Source of the DNA: Chryseobacterium indologenes
Lineage (GTDB): Bacteria > Bacteroidota > Bacteroidia > Flavobacteriales > Weeksellaceae
Assembly (NCBI GenBank): GCA_002439165.1
Contig: DJTE01000005.1
Location: forward strand, 68,943-132,942
Reading direction: 5' to 3'
Length of the DNA: 64,000 bases
In this document: one piece after another, positions 1-6,819 of the stretch
Position numbering within the stretch: position 1 is the first letter of the stretch
How the letters are laid out: every line of letters starts with the position of its first letter
Program-made: the position numbers and the translations under genes
Notes under the pieces: model-generated
Told to the model about the DNA's origin: nothing
The model's database searches: none
What the model saw: the letters and a program-made list of their open reading frames with translations, nothing else

Positions 1-206
1 AAAAGGCTGCTGAAAAATATAATCTGGATACGAAACATTCCGCTGTAATTGACAATTTTGAAACCAGTGCTTTTATTTCCGGATTTAAGATCGGCGGAAT
101 TCCGAGATTTATTCTGTTGAATAATAAAAATGAAATTCTTTCAGAATATTTTAACAGACCTTCTGATGAGTATTTCGAGAAATTCCTGAACGAAAATTTA
201 AAATAA
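1..206 (+). CDS. Thioredoxin-like protein, C-terminal end (truncated by window)
   Basis: An open frame (codons in phase from base 3) enters from the left edge and stops at 204-206, leaving 67 residues. The segment IGGIPRFILLNN has the cis-proline loop typical of TlpA/ResA and AhpC/TSA-type thioredoxin-fold proteins, where Ile-Pro precedes a beta strand. Many Bacteroidota carry several such periplasmic thiol-disulfide proteins. The CXXC motif and any signal peptide would lie outside the window, so redox function cannot be confirmed. The fold assignment rests on this one motif and the overall tail pattern. Confidence 0.6.
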   Translation, partial: KAAEKYNLDTKHSAVIDNFETSAFISGFKIGGIPRFILLNNKNEILSEYFNRPSDEYFEKFLNENLK

Positions 207-233
207 CAAAAACCGTTTGTGATGTACGGTTTA

Positions 234-282
234 AATACCCCTAAAGTGTAATTGACTGATAATTTAAAATAAAGGAACTTTA
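234..282 (+). promoter_or_regulatory. Operator-promoter of the amidase gene (site 1 of 3)
   Basis: Arms AATACCCC (234-241) and GTGTAATT (246-253) flank a 4-base spacer. The right arm runs into a TTGAC -33 element (TTG 252-254). After exactly 20 bases comes GAACTTTA (275-282), a variant of the TAnnTTTG -7 element, and the ATG follows 20 bases later. The same arrangement occurs upstream of the response regulator (3161-3209) and the YEATS protein (6712-6760). The left arm here is the most degenerate of the three. That the regulator binds here is inference. Confidence 0.55.
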
Positions 283-302
283 ATCATCTAAAAATACCGA
301 TC

Positions 303-1127
303 ATGAAAGTTATCAAAGACAAATTATCGAAAACAGTTTCAGGAGACAGCATCAGCTTTACAGATACCCCAAACAAAGGAGGGAACATCATTCCTGAATA
401 TATCATTATACACTTTACTGCCGGAAGAGGGGCAGACAGTTCCGTAAGCTGGTTCAAGGATCCGGCTGCTAAAGCTTCCGCACATCTGGTTATAGACCGG
501 GAAGGGAAGATTACCCAGATGGTAGAGTTTAACAGGAAAGCATGGCACGCAGGGAAAAGCCGCTGGGCGGAACGCTCAGGTTTTAATGATTTTTCCATAG
601 GAATCGAACTGGATAATCCCGGAAGACTTACCAATGTGAACGACAGGTTCTATGCCTGGTTCGGAAAAGAATACCCGAAAGAATTTGTAGTCAGGGCAAA
701 ACATAAGCACGAAGAAAACGATTCCTACTGGCATAATTTTACAGAAAAACAGATGGATTCCTGCTTCCGGGTCTGTAAACTGCTGATGGAAACCTATAAC
801 ATTAAGGATATCCTGGGGCATGATGACATTGCACCTTTCAGGAAAAATGATCCCGGACCTGCATTCCCGATGGAAAGTTTCAGAGCAAAATTATTGGGAA
901 GAGAGGATGATACCGCAGACATCTATATGGTAACAGCAGATCTTGTCAACATAAGAAAAGGAGCCGGAACCGAATATGATTCCATGATGAAGCTTAAAAA
1001 AGGTACTCAGGTGGAGTTTATCAAAAGTAAGCTGGGCTGGTTCTACGTCTATGTCTTACTGAAGCCGGTAAATGGGGAAGAACCTGTATATGGCTGGATC
1101 AACAGCGACCTGCTGAAGAAAGCATAA
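303..1127 (+). CDS. N-acetylmuramoyl-L-alanine amidase (Amidase_2) with SH3-like domain
   Basis: A 274-residue protein. An Amidase_2/AmpD-type domain (about residues 30-200) would cleave the bond between N-acetylmuramic acid and L-alanine in peptidoglycan or its fragments. Visible zinc-site motifs are IIIHFTAG (His37) and, later, ILGHDDIAP followed by NDPGPAF. IGIELDN marks the central strand. Residues about 210-272 (ADLVNIRKGAGTEYD, then LGWFYVY) look like a bacterial SH3 wall-binding domain. I see no signal peptide, so the enzyme is either cytoplasmic (AmpD-like recycling) or exported by another route. It is monocistronic, with its own terminator, and shares its operator-promoter with the two-component genes downstream. 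A phage endolysin origin is possible, but no phage genes are nearby. The family call is firm; the in vivo substrate is not. Confidence 0.88.
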   Translation: MKVIKDKLSKTVSGDSISFTDTPNKGGNIIPEYIIIHFTAGRGADSSVSWFKDPAAKASAHLVIDREGKITQMVEFNRKAWHAGKSRWAERSGFNDFSIGIELDNPGRLTNVNDRFYAWFGKEYPKEFVVRAKHKHEENDSYWHNFTEKQMDSCFRVCKLLMETYNIKDILGHDDIAPFRKNDPGPAFPMESFRAKLLGREDDTADIYMVTADLVNIRKGAGTEYDSMMKLKKGTQVEFIKSKLGWFYVYVLLKPVNGEEPVYGWINSDLLKKA

Positions 1128-1148
1128 TTTACATACAGACATAAACAG

Positions 1149-1177
1149 AAGTCCCTCAATGAAAATTGGGGGACTTT
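1149..1177. terminator. Terminator after the amidase gene, probably bidirectional
   Basis: Arms AGTCCCTCAAT (1150-1160) and ATTGGGGGACT (1165-1175) pair around a GAAA loop with one G-U pair. It lies just after the amidase stop and just before the 58-bp remnant of the lipoprotein gene end, so it may once have served both converging genes. Confidence 0.6.
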
Positions 1178-1184
1178 GATGTTG

Positions 1185-1242
1185 CTATATCTTGGTTCTC
1201 TTCAGTTCAATGATATTATTGCCTTGTTCAAGATGAAGGCTG
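1185..1242 (-). repeat. 58-bp exact copy of the 3' end of the lipoprotein gene at 2614
   Basis: Bases 1185-1242 are identical to 2614-2671, which encode the last 18 residues and stop codon of the minus-strand lipoprotein. In this copy the minus frame still reads SLHLEQGNNIIELKRTKI then stop, but upstream the sequence turns into unrelated AT-rich DNA. It is therefore a gene-end remnant. The two copies are direct repeats bounding a segment of about 1.4 kb that holds the small secreted peptide and the GLPGLI protein. Confidence 0.9.
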
Positions 1243-1409
1243 AATAATATCTGTTCGGATATTAATGAAAAGTTATTCAGATTATAGATTATTTTTTTGA
1301 TAAAAGACTTTAAAATTTAATTGTCAAAAATAAAATTGGCTAAAATTTTCATATTATTTTTGTTTAATTTTTAAATTAAAAGGCTTTTTTATAATTGATA
1401 TATTTTTAC

Positions 1410-1440
1410 TTGTTTTTATTTTCACACTATGCTAATTTAG
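1410..1440 (+). promoter_or_regulatory. Putative promoter of the small secreted peptide gene
   Basis: TTG at 1410-1412, then 20 bases, then TAATTTAG at 1433-1440, close to the Bacteroidota TAnnTTTG -7 element. The start codon is 46 bases further on. The call rests on spacing and consensus only, in very AT-rich DNA. Confidence 0.4.
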
Positions 1441-1486
1441 GATAGAATTATACAAAATTATTTAATAATTAAGAAGCAAAAACACT

Positions 1487-1696
1487 ATGAAAAAATTACT
1501 AATCACATGCGCAGTTATAATAGGAACTCTTGTTAGCGCTTTTCCATTTAGAAGTTCTTGCGGAACAGTTTTTCAAATTAACGATCAATGGGCATCGAAC
1601 GTTACAATATCATATTTAGAAACAGCATTAAAAGAGCTTAATGCTAATGCTTGTGGAGTATATCCATCAAAAATTATTTTCTATTATTCAAATTAG
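1487..1696 (+). CDS. Small secreted peptide, unknown function
   Basis: A 69-residue product. Residues 1-18 (MKKLLITCAVIIGTLVSA) form a typical signal peptide, leaving a mature peptide of about 50 residues with two cysteines (SSCGT and ANACGV) that could form one disulfide. I do not recognise the family. The gene lies inside the AT-rich segment bounded by the 58-bp direct repeat, and a strong hairpin-plus-T-run follows 24 bases after its stop, so it can be transcribed alone. The GLPGLI-family gene starts 57 bases downstream on the same strand. The small size is a caution, but the signal peptide and a plausible promoter support a real gene. Confidence 0.6.
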   Translation: MKKLLITCAVIIGTLVSAFPFRSSCGTVFQINDQWASNVTISYLETALKELNANACGVYPSKIIFYYSN

Positions 1697-1720
1697 TCGT
1701 AAAGACATATAAAAATTTGG

Positions 1721-1747
1721 GCTATTTTGACACCAAAATAGCTTTTC
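1721..1747 (+). terminator. Intercistronic terminator or attenuator hairpin
   Basis: GCTATTTTG (1721-1729) and CAAAATAGC (1734-1742) form a perfect 9-bp stem with loop ACAC, followed by TTTT. The next gene's ATG is only 7 bases beyond the T-run. The hairpin sits where that gene's ribosome-binding region should be, so expression of the GLPGLI gene probably depends on read-through or on opening this structure. Confidence 0.65.
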
Positions 1748-1753
1748 TACATT

Positions 1754-2566
1754 ATGAAAAAAAGGATATTATTTTTACTTTTTCCACTTTATATTTTTAT
1801 GGGGAAAGCCCAGAAAAGTTTTTCCATGGAATATGTAGCTGCCTATACATTAGAGTATAAAAATATAAATACTCCTAATGCGAAAAGCGAACTCACTACT
1901 TTTATTTTGTTGATGAACGATAAAGAATCTTATTTTAAAAGTATGAATGTATATGTTGGAGATTCTTTAAAGTATTATAAAAAGCTTAAAGAAACAGGAG
2001 ACACTTATACTGATTTGAAAACTTTTTCTAGTTATATGAGCGAATACCCAGAAAATATAGGAGTTACTTCCGGAAAGATATATGTAACAACACCTGTTAC
2101 CACAGCAAATGTTTCTTATGAAGAACCGAATAACATAGAATGGAAATTGATTAATGAGTTTAAGATCATTGGAAATGCAAAATGTCAGAAAGCAATTACG
2201 ACCAAATATGGAAGAAACTGGATTGCATATTTTAATCCAGGTATTCCATTAAACTTTGGTCCTTATAAATTCAATAAACTTCCGGGTCTTATTATAGAAC
2301 TCTATGATGAAAAAAACAATTTTCATTACAAATTATACAGATTTAAAAAGCGAAAAGATTTTTGCCCGTTTGCTAATTCATACAAAAATGTTAAGCCTTC
2401 AAAAAAAGAAAACGTTTATCAATGGAGAAAAAATTCATTTCTGAAAACGGATTATTCGGAAATTTTGGATAAATCAACAACAGATCCGGAAACCATCCGG
2501 CAGCTCAATCAAAAATCAAGAAAAATGTATGATCAGTACAATCCTATAGAGCTTAGCCCAAACTAA
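1754..2566 (+). CDS. GLPGLI family protein
   Basis: A 270-residue secreted protein. Residues 1-19 form a signal peptide ending at GKAQ. The signature segment FNKLPGLIIELYD (about residue 175) matches the motif that names the GLPGLI family, a Bacteroidota family of exported proteins of unknown function often found next to TonB-dependent receptors. No receptor is adjacent here; the neighbour is the 69-residue peptide gene. Codon use is clearly more AT-rich than in the amidase and regulator genes on either side, and the gene lies between the 58-bp direct repeats, which suggests recent acquisition. The biochemical role is not known. Confidence 0.8.
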   Translation: MKKRILFLLFPLYIFMGKAQKSFSMEYVAAYTLEYKNINTPNAKSELTTFILLMNDKESYFKSMNVYVGDSLKYYKKLKETGDTYTDLKTFSSYMSEYPENIGVTSGKIYVTTPVTTANVSYEEPNNIEWKLINEFKIIGNAKCQKAITTKYGRNWIAYFNPGIPLNFGPYKFNKLPGLIIELYDEKNNFHYKLYRFKKRKDFCPFANSYKNVKPSKKENVYQWRKNSFLKTDYSEILDKSTTDPETIRQLNQKSRKMYDQYNPIELSPN

Positions 2567-2575
2567 ATAAAAAAG

Positions 2576-2603
2576 TCCGTTTCACAAACTGTAAAACGGA
2601 TTT
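2576..2603. terminator. Convergent terminator between the GLPGLI and lipoprotein genes
   Basis: Arms TCCGTTTCACA (2576-2586) and TGTAAAACGGA (2590-2600) pair with one mismatch. The T-run is stronger in the minus direction (read from 2575 downward), so it mainly serves the lipoprotein gene. Confidence 0.6.
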
Positions 2604-2613
2604 ATTCTTACTT

Positions 2614-3048
2614 CTATATCTTGGTTCTCTTCAGTTCAATGATATTATTGCCTTGTTCAAGATGAAGGCTGTCTCCTTTTACTCTGGCCGTCATATCATC
2701 TTTTTTATAGATGGTCTCTCCATCCTTTGTTTCCGATTTAGGAAGGGTGAATGTCTTTTTATTGCTGGTTATCGCTACCGTGCTTTCTTTAGGATCATTT
2801 TTGAAGACTACTTTTACGAGAGTTCCGTCTGTCGCTTTATAGACGAAATCTGTTTTCTCAGTTTTCTGACCGTTTACCTCTGTTGTGGAAGAACTCTGCG
2901 TTAGCGAATCAATCTTCCCGTTATTATCGGTAATTACAGTTTCAGAACTGTCTGTTTTGATGATACTCTTGTTTCCGCTTTCGCTTTTTTTGCAGCCCGT
3001 TAATGATAATGCAGCTGCTGAAACTGCTATTAAAAGCCCTTTTTTCAT
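2614..3048 (-). CDS. Putative lipoprotein, unknown function
   Basis: 144 residues. The N-terminus is a lipoprotein signal with lipobox LTGC (Cys19), followed by a serine/lysine-rich linker (KKSESGNKS) typical of flavobacterial lipoproteins. The rest is polar (repeated K-T-x-V/I strands, KTEKTDFVYK, DGETIYKKDD) and probably a small beta-rich domain. I do not recognise a family. It is transcribed divergently from the response regulator. Its last 58 bases are duplicated at 1185-1242. The start is supported by the complete signal sequence. Confidence 0.7.
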   Translation of the reverse strand: MKKGLLIAVSAAALSLTGCKKSESGNKSIIKTDSSETVITDNNGKIDSLTQSSSTTEVNGQKTEKTDFVYKATDGTLVKVVFKNDPKESTVAITSNKKTFTLPKSETKDGETIYKKDDMTARVKGDSLHLEQGNNIIELKRTKI

Positions 3049-3160
3049 GATATTTTATTTTTTAATGGTTCAGTATGATTTGTTTTAGAATCGTAACCAA
3101 AAATTGATTAAATTTAATAGAAACAAAAAACAAACCAACAACCATGGATTCAGGCCTTAA

Positions 3161-3209
3161 AATTACACAAAAGTGTAATTGACTCCACTTTGTTTTCTGC
3201 TGAAATTTG
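3161..3209 (+). promoter_or_regulatory. Perfect palindromic operator and promoter of the response regulator (site 2 of 3)
   Basis: AATTACAC (3161-3168), AAAA, GTGTAATT (3173-3180) form a perfect inverted repeat. Its right arm overlaps the -33 TTG (3179-3181). Twenty bases later comes GAAATTTG (3202-3209), matching TAnnTTTG at all but the first base, and the ATG is at 3227. LuxR/NarL-type regulators bind inverted repeats as dimers, so autoregulation by the gene directly downstream is a natural inference. The centre is about 45 bases upstream of the likely transcription start, which fits activation but does not exclude repression. Confidence 0.7.
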
Positions 3210-3226
3210 TCTTAAACAAAAAAACA

Positions 3227-3859
3227 ATGAGCATCTCAATAGCCATAGTAGAAGACGAAAAAAACTACAACAACGCGTTGAAGAAGGTCATCAATTACCA
3301 GGATGACATGAAAGTGACCGCCCAGTTTTTTGATGGAAACGAGGCCCTGAAAAATCTCTCCAGTATTTCTCCGGATGTAGTGATGATGGATATTCAGCTT
3401 CAGGATATGCTCGGTATCGAAATTATTGAGAAACTGAAAAAAGATATGCCCAATACCCGGTTTATCATGTGTACCAGCTTTGAAGATGATGAAAAAATCT
3501 TCAATTCCCTGAAAGCAGGTGCCATGGGTTACCTGATCAAAGGAGAAAGCATGGACAAGATCCTTTCCTCCATCCGGGATGTCTATAATGGCGGTGCACC
3601 CATGAGTTTCTCCATTGCCAGAAGAGTATTAAGCCACTTTGAAAAAAAGCTTCCCGAAATTAAAGGCTTCGATGAACTTACCACACGTGAAAAAGAAATA
3701 CTGGAACTTCTTTCACAGGGCTTACTGTACAAAGAGATTGCCGATAAAAAATGCATCAGTACAGATACCGTAAAAAAACACGTAGGAAACATCTACCGTA
3801 AACTGCACGTCAGCAATAAAGTAGAGGCCATTAATAAATTTAACCAATTTAAAAACTGA
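3227..3859 (+). CDS. Response regulator, REC plus LuxR-type HTH
   Basis: 210 residues from the ATG at 3227; the frame is open further upstream, but that would run through the promoter. Residues 1-120 form a receiver domain with acidic pocket VEDE (Glu9, Asp10), phospho-acceptor Asp55 in VVMMDIQ, and the conserved Lys in YLIKGES. Residues about 145-208 form a LuxR/NarL-type helix-turn-helix (FDELTTREKEILELLSQG, KEIADKKC, TDTVKKHVGNIYRKL). It is the first gene of a co-directional run ending with the HisKA_3 kinase at 5210, the usual partner class. A perfect palindrome in its promoter suggests autoregulation, and the same site precedes the amidase and YEATS genes. Confidence 0.93.
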   Translation: MSISIAIVEDEKNYNNALKKVINYQDDMKVTAQFFDGNEALKNLSSISPDVVMMDIQLQDMLGIEIIEKLKKDMPNTRFIMCTSFEDDEKIFNSLKAGAMGYLIKGESMDKILSSIRDVYNGGAPMSFSIARRVLSHFEKKLPEIKGFDELTTREKEILELLSQGLLYKEIADKKCISTDTVKKHVGNIYRKLHVSNKVEAINKFNQFKN

Positions 3860-3865
3860 AAGATT

Positions 3866-4582
3866 ATGGGAACTAAAAATTTATTGATATTATTGTTCAC
3901 TTCGGTGTTGATATTATCTTGTCACAAAAAACTGTCTGATAAAGGAGAAAATATTTCTCAATTAAATGAAACTTTATCCATGACAAAGGATACTGTAAAG
4001 AATAATTCAGTCGATTCAATAAGTATAGCTAAGCGTGATCCTATATTTCATGATATAACCCCATCTGAACATGAAGACATTAAAAGAAAATATAATAAGA
4101 TATTTGATGGAACTGATTTAGAAGCAAAAGTATTTGAAATTAATGGGGCTGCTTTTAATAGCCTGGTAAAGAAATATAAAAGCTCTAAAAAATATCTTGA
4201 TATATATTTTATTTTAGACAGTTCAGGAGAGAGAAATCTTATGCTAAAATTTACCAGTGAACCAAAAGGTGAAAATTTTACTTTAAAAAATGGAGACCAT
4301 CAATACATAATCAATAAGAAAAACCTACAACTGGCAGACAGTGAAAGTTTATTGGATCTGAGGAATAAATTTGTTCTAAGATACGAAAATGAAATAACGC
4401 GTTTGCCTGAAAAACCTCATACGATTTTAACAAGAGATGAGTTAGCTGAAATAAAAGAAGTCTCAGGCATATTAAAACTTTATCCATGTATAGATAGTAC
4501 AGACAGAGTAAGTCTTACCAGTGAATATAATGATGCATCAGGAAAGACAAACTATGGCAACCGAGGCTCATTATATCCTTAA
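3866..4582 (+). CDS. Putative lipoprotein in the two-component operon
   Basis: 238 residues. Residues 1-19 are a lipoprotein signal with lipobox LILSC (Cys19). The mature part is rich in Lys, Asp and Ser, with no family I recognise (segments KVFEINGAAFNSLVKKYKS and DIYFILDSSG). The start codon is 6 bases after the regulator stop and the next gene begins 2 bases after this one ends, so translation is probably coupled. It lies between a regulator and its likely kinase, which suggests an envelope-side accessory or sensory role; that is inference. Base composition is more AT-rich than in the regulator and kinase genes. Confidence 0.65.
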   Translation: MGTKNLLILLFTSVLILSCHKKLSDKGENISQLNETLSMTKDTVKNNSVDSISIAKRDPIFHDITPSEHEDIKRKYNKIFDGTDLEAKVFEINGAAFNSLVKKYKSSKKYLDIYFILDSSGERNLMLKFTSEPKGENFTLKNGDHQYIINKKNLQLADSESLLDLRNKFVLRYENEITRLPEKPHTILTRDELAEIKEVSGILKLYPCIDSTDRVSLTSEYNDASGKTNYGNRGSLYP

Positions 4583-4584
4583 TC

Positions 4585-5223
4585 ATGATACTTTATATAT
4601 ACTTTTTTATCTTTTTTTGCTGTGTGGTATTTTCATTGGCACAAAAGATTAAGGGTATCAATAATGATTATCTTTATATTTATTTAACGTTGATATTTTT
4701 AATAGATCTCAACGTTTTACTTTTTGCGAAATTTTTTAAAACTGATATCACAGGAATTTATTTTTTTTCTGATTTAATTAATATCCTTTTTGCCTATTTA
4801 TATTATGTTCTGCAATTTTCCAAAGAGAGAAAAATACTGGTGCTAACTGTTCTGTGTTTAATTTTTCTGTTTTTAAATATAACGAACTGGTCAAAAAATA
4901 ATTATGAAGATTCCTGGGGGCTGATAAGTTGTTTTTACACAATTTTTGTATGTCTGTTCGGATTTTATAAAATAATTGAAAGTGGTTCAAGCTCGGATAA
5001 AAAAATTCAGGATCTTCCATTTTTTTGGTATGGGGTTGCAATGCTTTTGTGGTGCGTAATTTTTTTATTAAGAATAGTTCCGAGATTCTATTTCCAGGAT
5101 ACAGACAAGCTATTTATGGACGATATAAGAAATTTCTTTGGTATTATAAATATTATTACCTATTGCCTGTTTTTTTACTTATTGCTGAAGTATAATAAAA
5201 ATAAAAGAAATGTTGTATTTTGA
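4585..5223 (+). CDS. Multi-pass membrane protein, probable sensor partner of the kinase
   Basis: 212 residues, almost all hydrophobic, with six or seven predicted transmembrane stretches (for example FFIFFCCVVFSLA, YIYLTLIFLIDLNVLLFA, VLTVLCLIFLFLNI, FFWYGVAMLLWCVIFLL, IINIITYCLFFYLLL). There is no recognisable enzymatic motif. Its last 14 bases overlap the kinase gene. The kinase has only a single transmembrane helix and almost no external region, so this protein may supply the missing membrane sensor in trans. That role is inferred from the overlap and topology, not from a known family. Confidence 0.65.
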   Translation: MILYIYFFIFFCCVVFSLAQKIKGINNDYLYIYLTLIFLIDLNVLLFAKFFKTDITGIYFFSDLINILFAYLYYVLQFSKERKILVLTVLCLIFLFLNITNWSKNNYEDSWGLISCFYTIFVCLFGFYKIIESGSSSDKKIQDLPFFWYGVAMLLWCVIFLLRIVPRFYFQDTDKLFMDDIRNFFGIINIITYCLFFYLLLKYNKNKRNVVF

Positions 5224-6004
5224 TAATCCTATAAAAACAACATATATTGTCACAATAGTTGTGGTACTATTGCTGGTGAGTTTCATCGTTTTTGTAATTG
5301 TAACGTATAATAGACGCCAATTATTAAATCTCAAAGAGAAACAGCTCCAACAGGCAGAATATGAAAACCAGCTCCTCCAGAAAGAGCTTGAAAAACAAAA
5401 AGCCCTGGAACAGGAACGTGAGCGTATTTCCCACGATATGCATGACGATCTCGGAGCGGGAATCTCAGCATTAAAACTCCAGGCAGAATTCCTTAAACAG
5501 AAAGCAGATGATGAAGATCTTCAGAACGATATCAATGAACTCCTGAAAACCTCGGAAGAAATGAACCTCTCTATGCGGGAAATGTTGTGGAGCCTGAACT
5601 CGGGTAACGATACGCTCGGAAACTTTATAGACTATGCCGTACAGTATACAGACAGTTTTCTGAAAAAAACCAAAATAAAACTGTGGACAGAAAGCATAGA
5701 CGTGATCGCAGACACCCCGATTTCTACGGAATTGAGACGCAACATGTTTCTATGCCTGAAAGAAGCGGTAAATAATGCCTATAAGCACAGCCGGGCAGAC
5801 AGGCTTAAACTCTCTTTTTGTCAGGATAAAAATTTCTTCCTGATGAATATAGAAGACAACGGAACGGGAATTCCGGAAGAACATTCCGAAGGAAACGGTC
5901 TCCGGAATATGAAGCGCAGAATGCAGGAGCAGGAAGGAGAGTGTCAGATGATCAGCTCTGAATCAGGAACCCATCTGGTTTTCAGAATTTTATTATATAT
6001 TTAA
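5210..6004 (+). CDS. Sensor histidine kinase, HisKA_3 (NarX/DesK-like) type
   Basis: 264 residues. One transmembrane helix (about 12-33) is followed by a coiled-coil linker (38-70), then the HisKA_3 phospho-acceptor region with ERERISHDMHDDLGAG (likely phospho-His78) and the HATPase_c domain with N-box EAVNNAYKHS, G1 box DNGTGIPEE and G2 box GNGLRNMKRR. There is no periplasmic sensor domain, which fits sensing through the overlapping membrane protein at 4585 or the lipoprotein at 3866. Cognate regulator: the LuxR-type protein at 3227. The ATG lies inside the upstream gene (14-base overlap), implying translational coupling. Confidence 0.92.
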   Translation: MLYFDNPIKTTYIVTIVVVLLLVSFIVFVIVTYNRRQLLNLKEKQLQQAEYENQLLQKELEKQKALEQERERISHDMHDDLGAGISALKLQAEFLKQKADDEDLQNDINELLKTSEEMNLSMREMLWSLNSGNDTLGNFIDYAVQYTDSFLKKTKIKLWTESIDVIADTPISTELRRNMFLCLKEAVNNAYKHSRADRLKLSFCQDKNFFLMNIEDNGTGIPEEHSEGNGLRNMKRRMQEQEGECQMISSESGTHLVFRILLYI

Positions 6005-6028
6005 ATATAGAACCTAAAAACAAATAAC

Positions 6029-6634
6029 ATGCAAGCACAAGTAGTATTGAATGATTTGAATAATCATAAAATAAGCACAGAACTGATGACAAAAATGAGA
6101 AATGCATTCTTAGAATCGGATTTAGCGCAGAATGAGAGACTCAATAAGCATTTCTCTCTGTCTCCGGAGTGTCTTAAATTTATTCAGTCACAGAAAGAAG
6201 GCAGGGAACTTATTTTAGAGATATCCGAAATCAAAGGAGAATTAGAACTCTTGGTAAGTCTGGACAGAGAATCAGAGATAAGGTATAACTTATTCAATGT
6301 AGCAGTTCCGGGAGAAATACAGAACAAAGAATATCATACTTATAAAAATGATTTCGAAAAGAATAGTGCGGTGATATTAGATAATTTTATCTCTGAAAAA
6401 ACTCAGGGATTGAAAAAGAGAAATACAAGAAAAATTTTTCTCCCAAAAGATCTTTTTATAAATGATGCTCAGATCATTTTATTGCCTGCGTTCGTCACTC
6501 TTTTTGATATGGGAGATGAATACGAATTAAAATATTTCCAGCAGCTTACCTATGTCATCAATATAAAACCTAATAATAGCTGGGACCCGGAAGAGTGGTT
6601 TGACAGAAATGGGTTATGCCCTCCGGGCTGTTAA
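6029..6634 (+). CDS. Unknown protein ending in Cys-Pro-Pro-Gly-Cys
   Basis: 201 residues, soluble, with no signal peptide or transmembrane segment. It starts 24 bases after the kinase stop and is followed by the operon terminator at 6670, so it is the last gene of the two-component operon. I do not recognise a family. The middle is a mixed charged region; the C-terminus is PNNSWDPEEWF, then NGLCPPGC and stop. A terminal pair of cysteines bracketing Pro-Pro-Gly could be a metal or disulfide site or a modification target, but nothing in the sequence proves this. Confidence 0.6.
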   Translation: MQAQVVLNDLNNHKISTELMTKMRNAFLESDLAQNERLNKHFSLSPECLKFIQSQKEGRELILEISEIKGELELLVSLDRESEIRYNLFNVAVPGEIQNKEYHTYKNDFEKNSAVILDNFISEKTQGLKKRNTRKIFLPKDLFINDAQIILLPAFVTLFDMGDEYELKYFQQLTYVINIKPNNSWDPEEWFDRNGLCPPGC

Positions 6635-6669
6635 TATTTTCCGGAATTCAATGTGATAATTAAAACTAT

Positions 6670-6705
6670 AACCGCATCATTTCATCAAAGTGATGCGGTT
6701 TTTAT
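6670..6705 (+). terminator. Terminator of the two-component operon
   Basis: AACCGCATCA (6670-6679) and TGATGCGGTT (6691-6700) form a perfect 10-bp stem, with the T-run starting in the right arm and continuing TTTATC. Confidence 0.8.
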
Positions 6706-6711
6706 CTTCAG

Positions 6712-6760
6712 AATCACCCTTTTGTGTTATTGACATGGAACCTTTTTAAATGGAAATTTG
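6712..6760 (+). promoter_or_regulatory. Operator-promoter of the YEATS-domain gene (site 3 of 3)
   Basis: AATCACCC (6712-6719), spacer TTTT, GTGTTATT (6724-6731) form an imperfect copy of the palindrome at 3161. The right arm overlaps the TTGAC -33 element (TTG 6730-6732), and after 20 bases GAAATTTG (6753-6760) is identical to the regulator's -7 element. The leader to the ATG at 6820 is longer than at the other two sites. It suggests coregulation with the two-component operon and the amidase. Confidence 0.62.
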
Positions 6761-6819
6761 AGTAAACCAAACTAAAGCATGGAAACTCCATGCCGGGATA
6801 AACTTTAAAAACCAATACC

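Noticed and set aside
303..1127. Amidase with SH3 domain as a prophage endolysin
   Set aside because: No holin, tail, capsid or integrase genes nearby, and its promoter matches a chromosomal two-component regulon.
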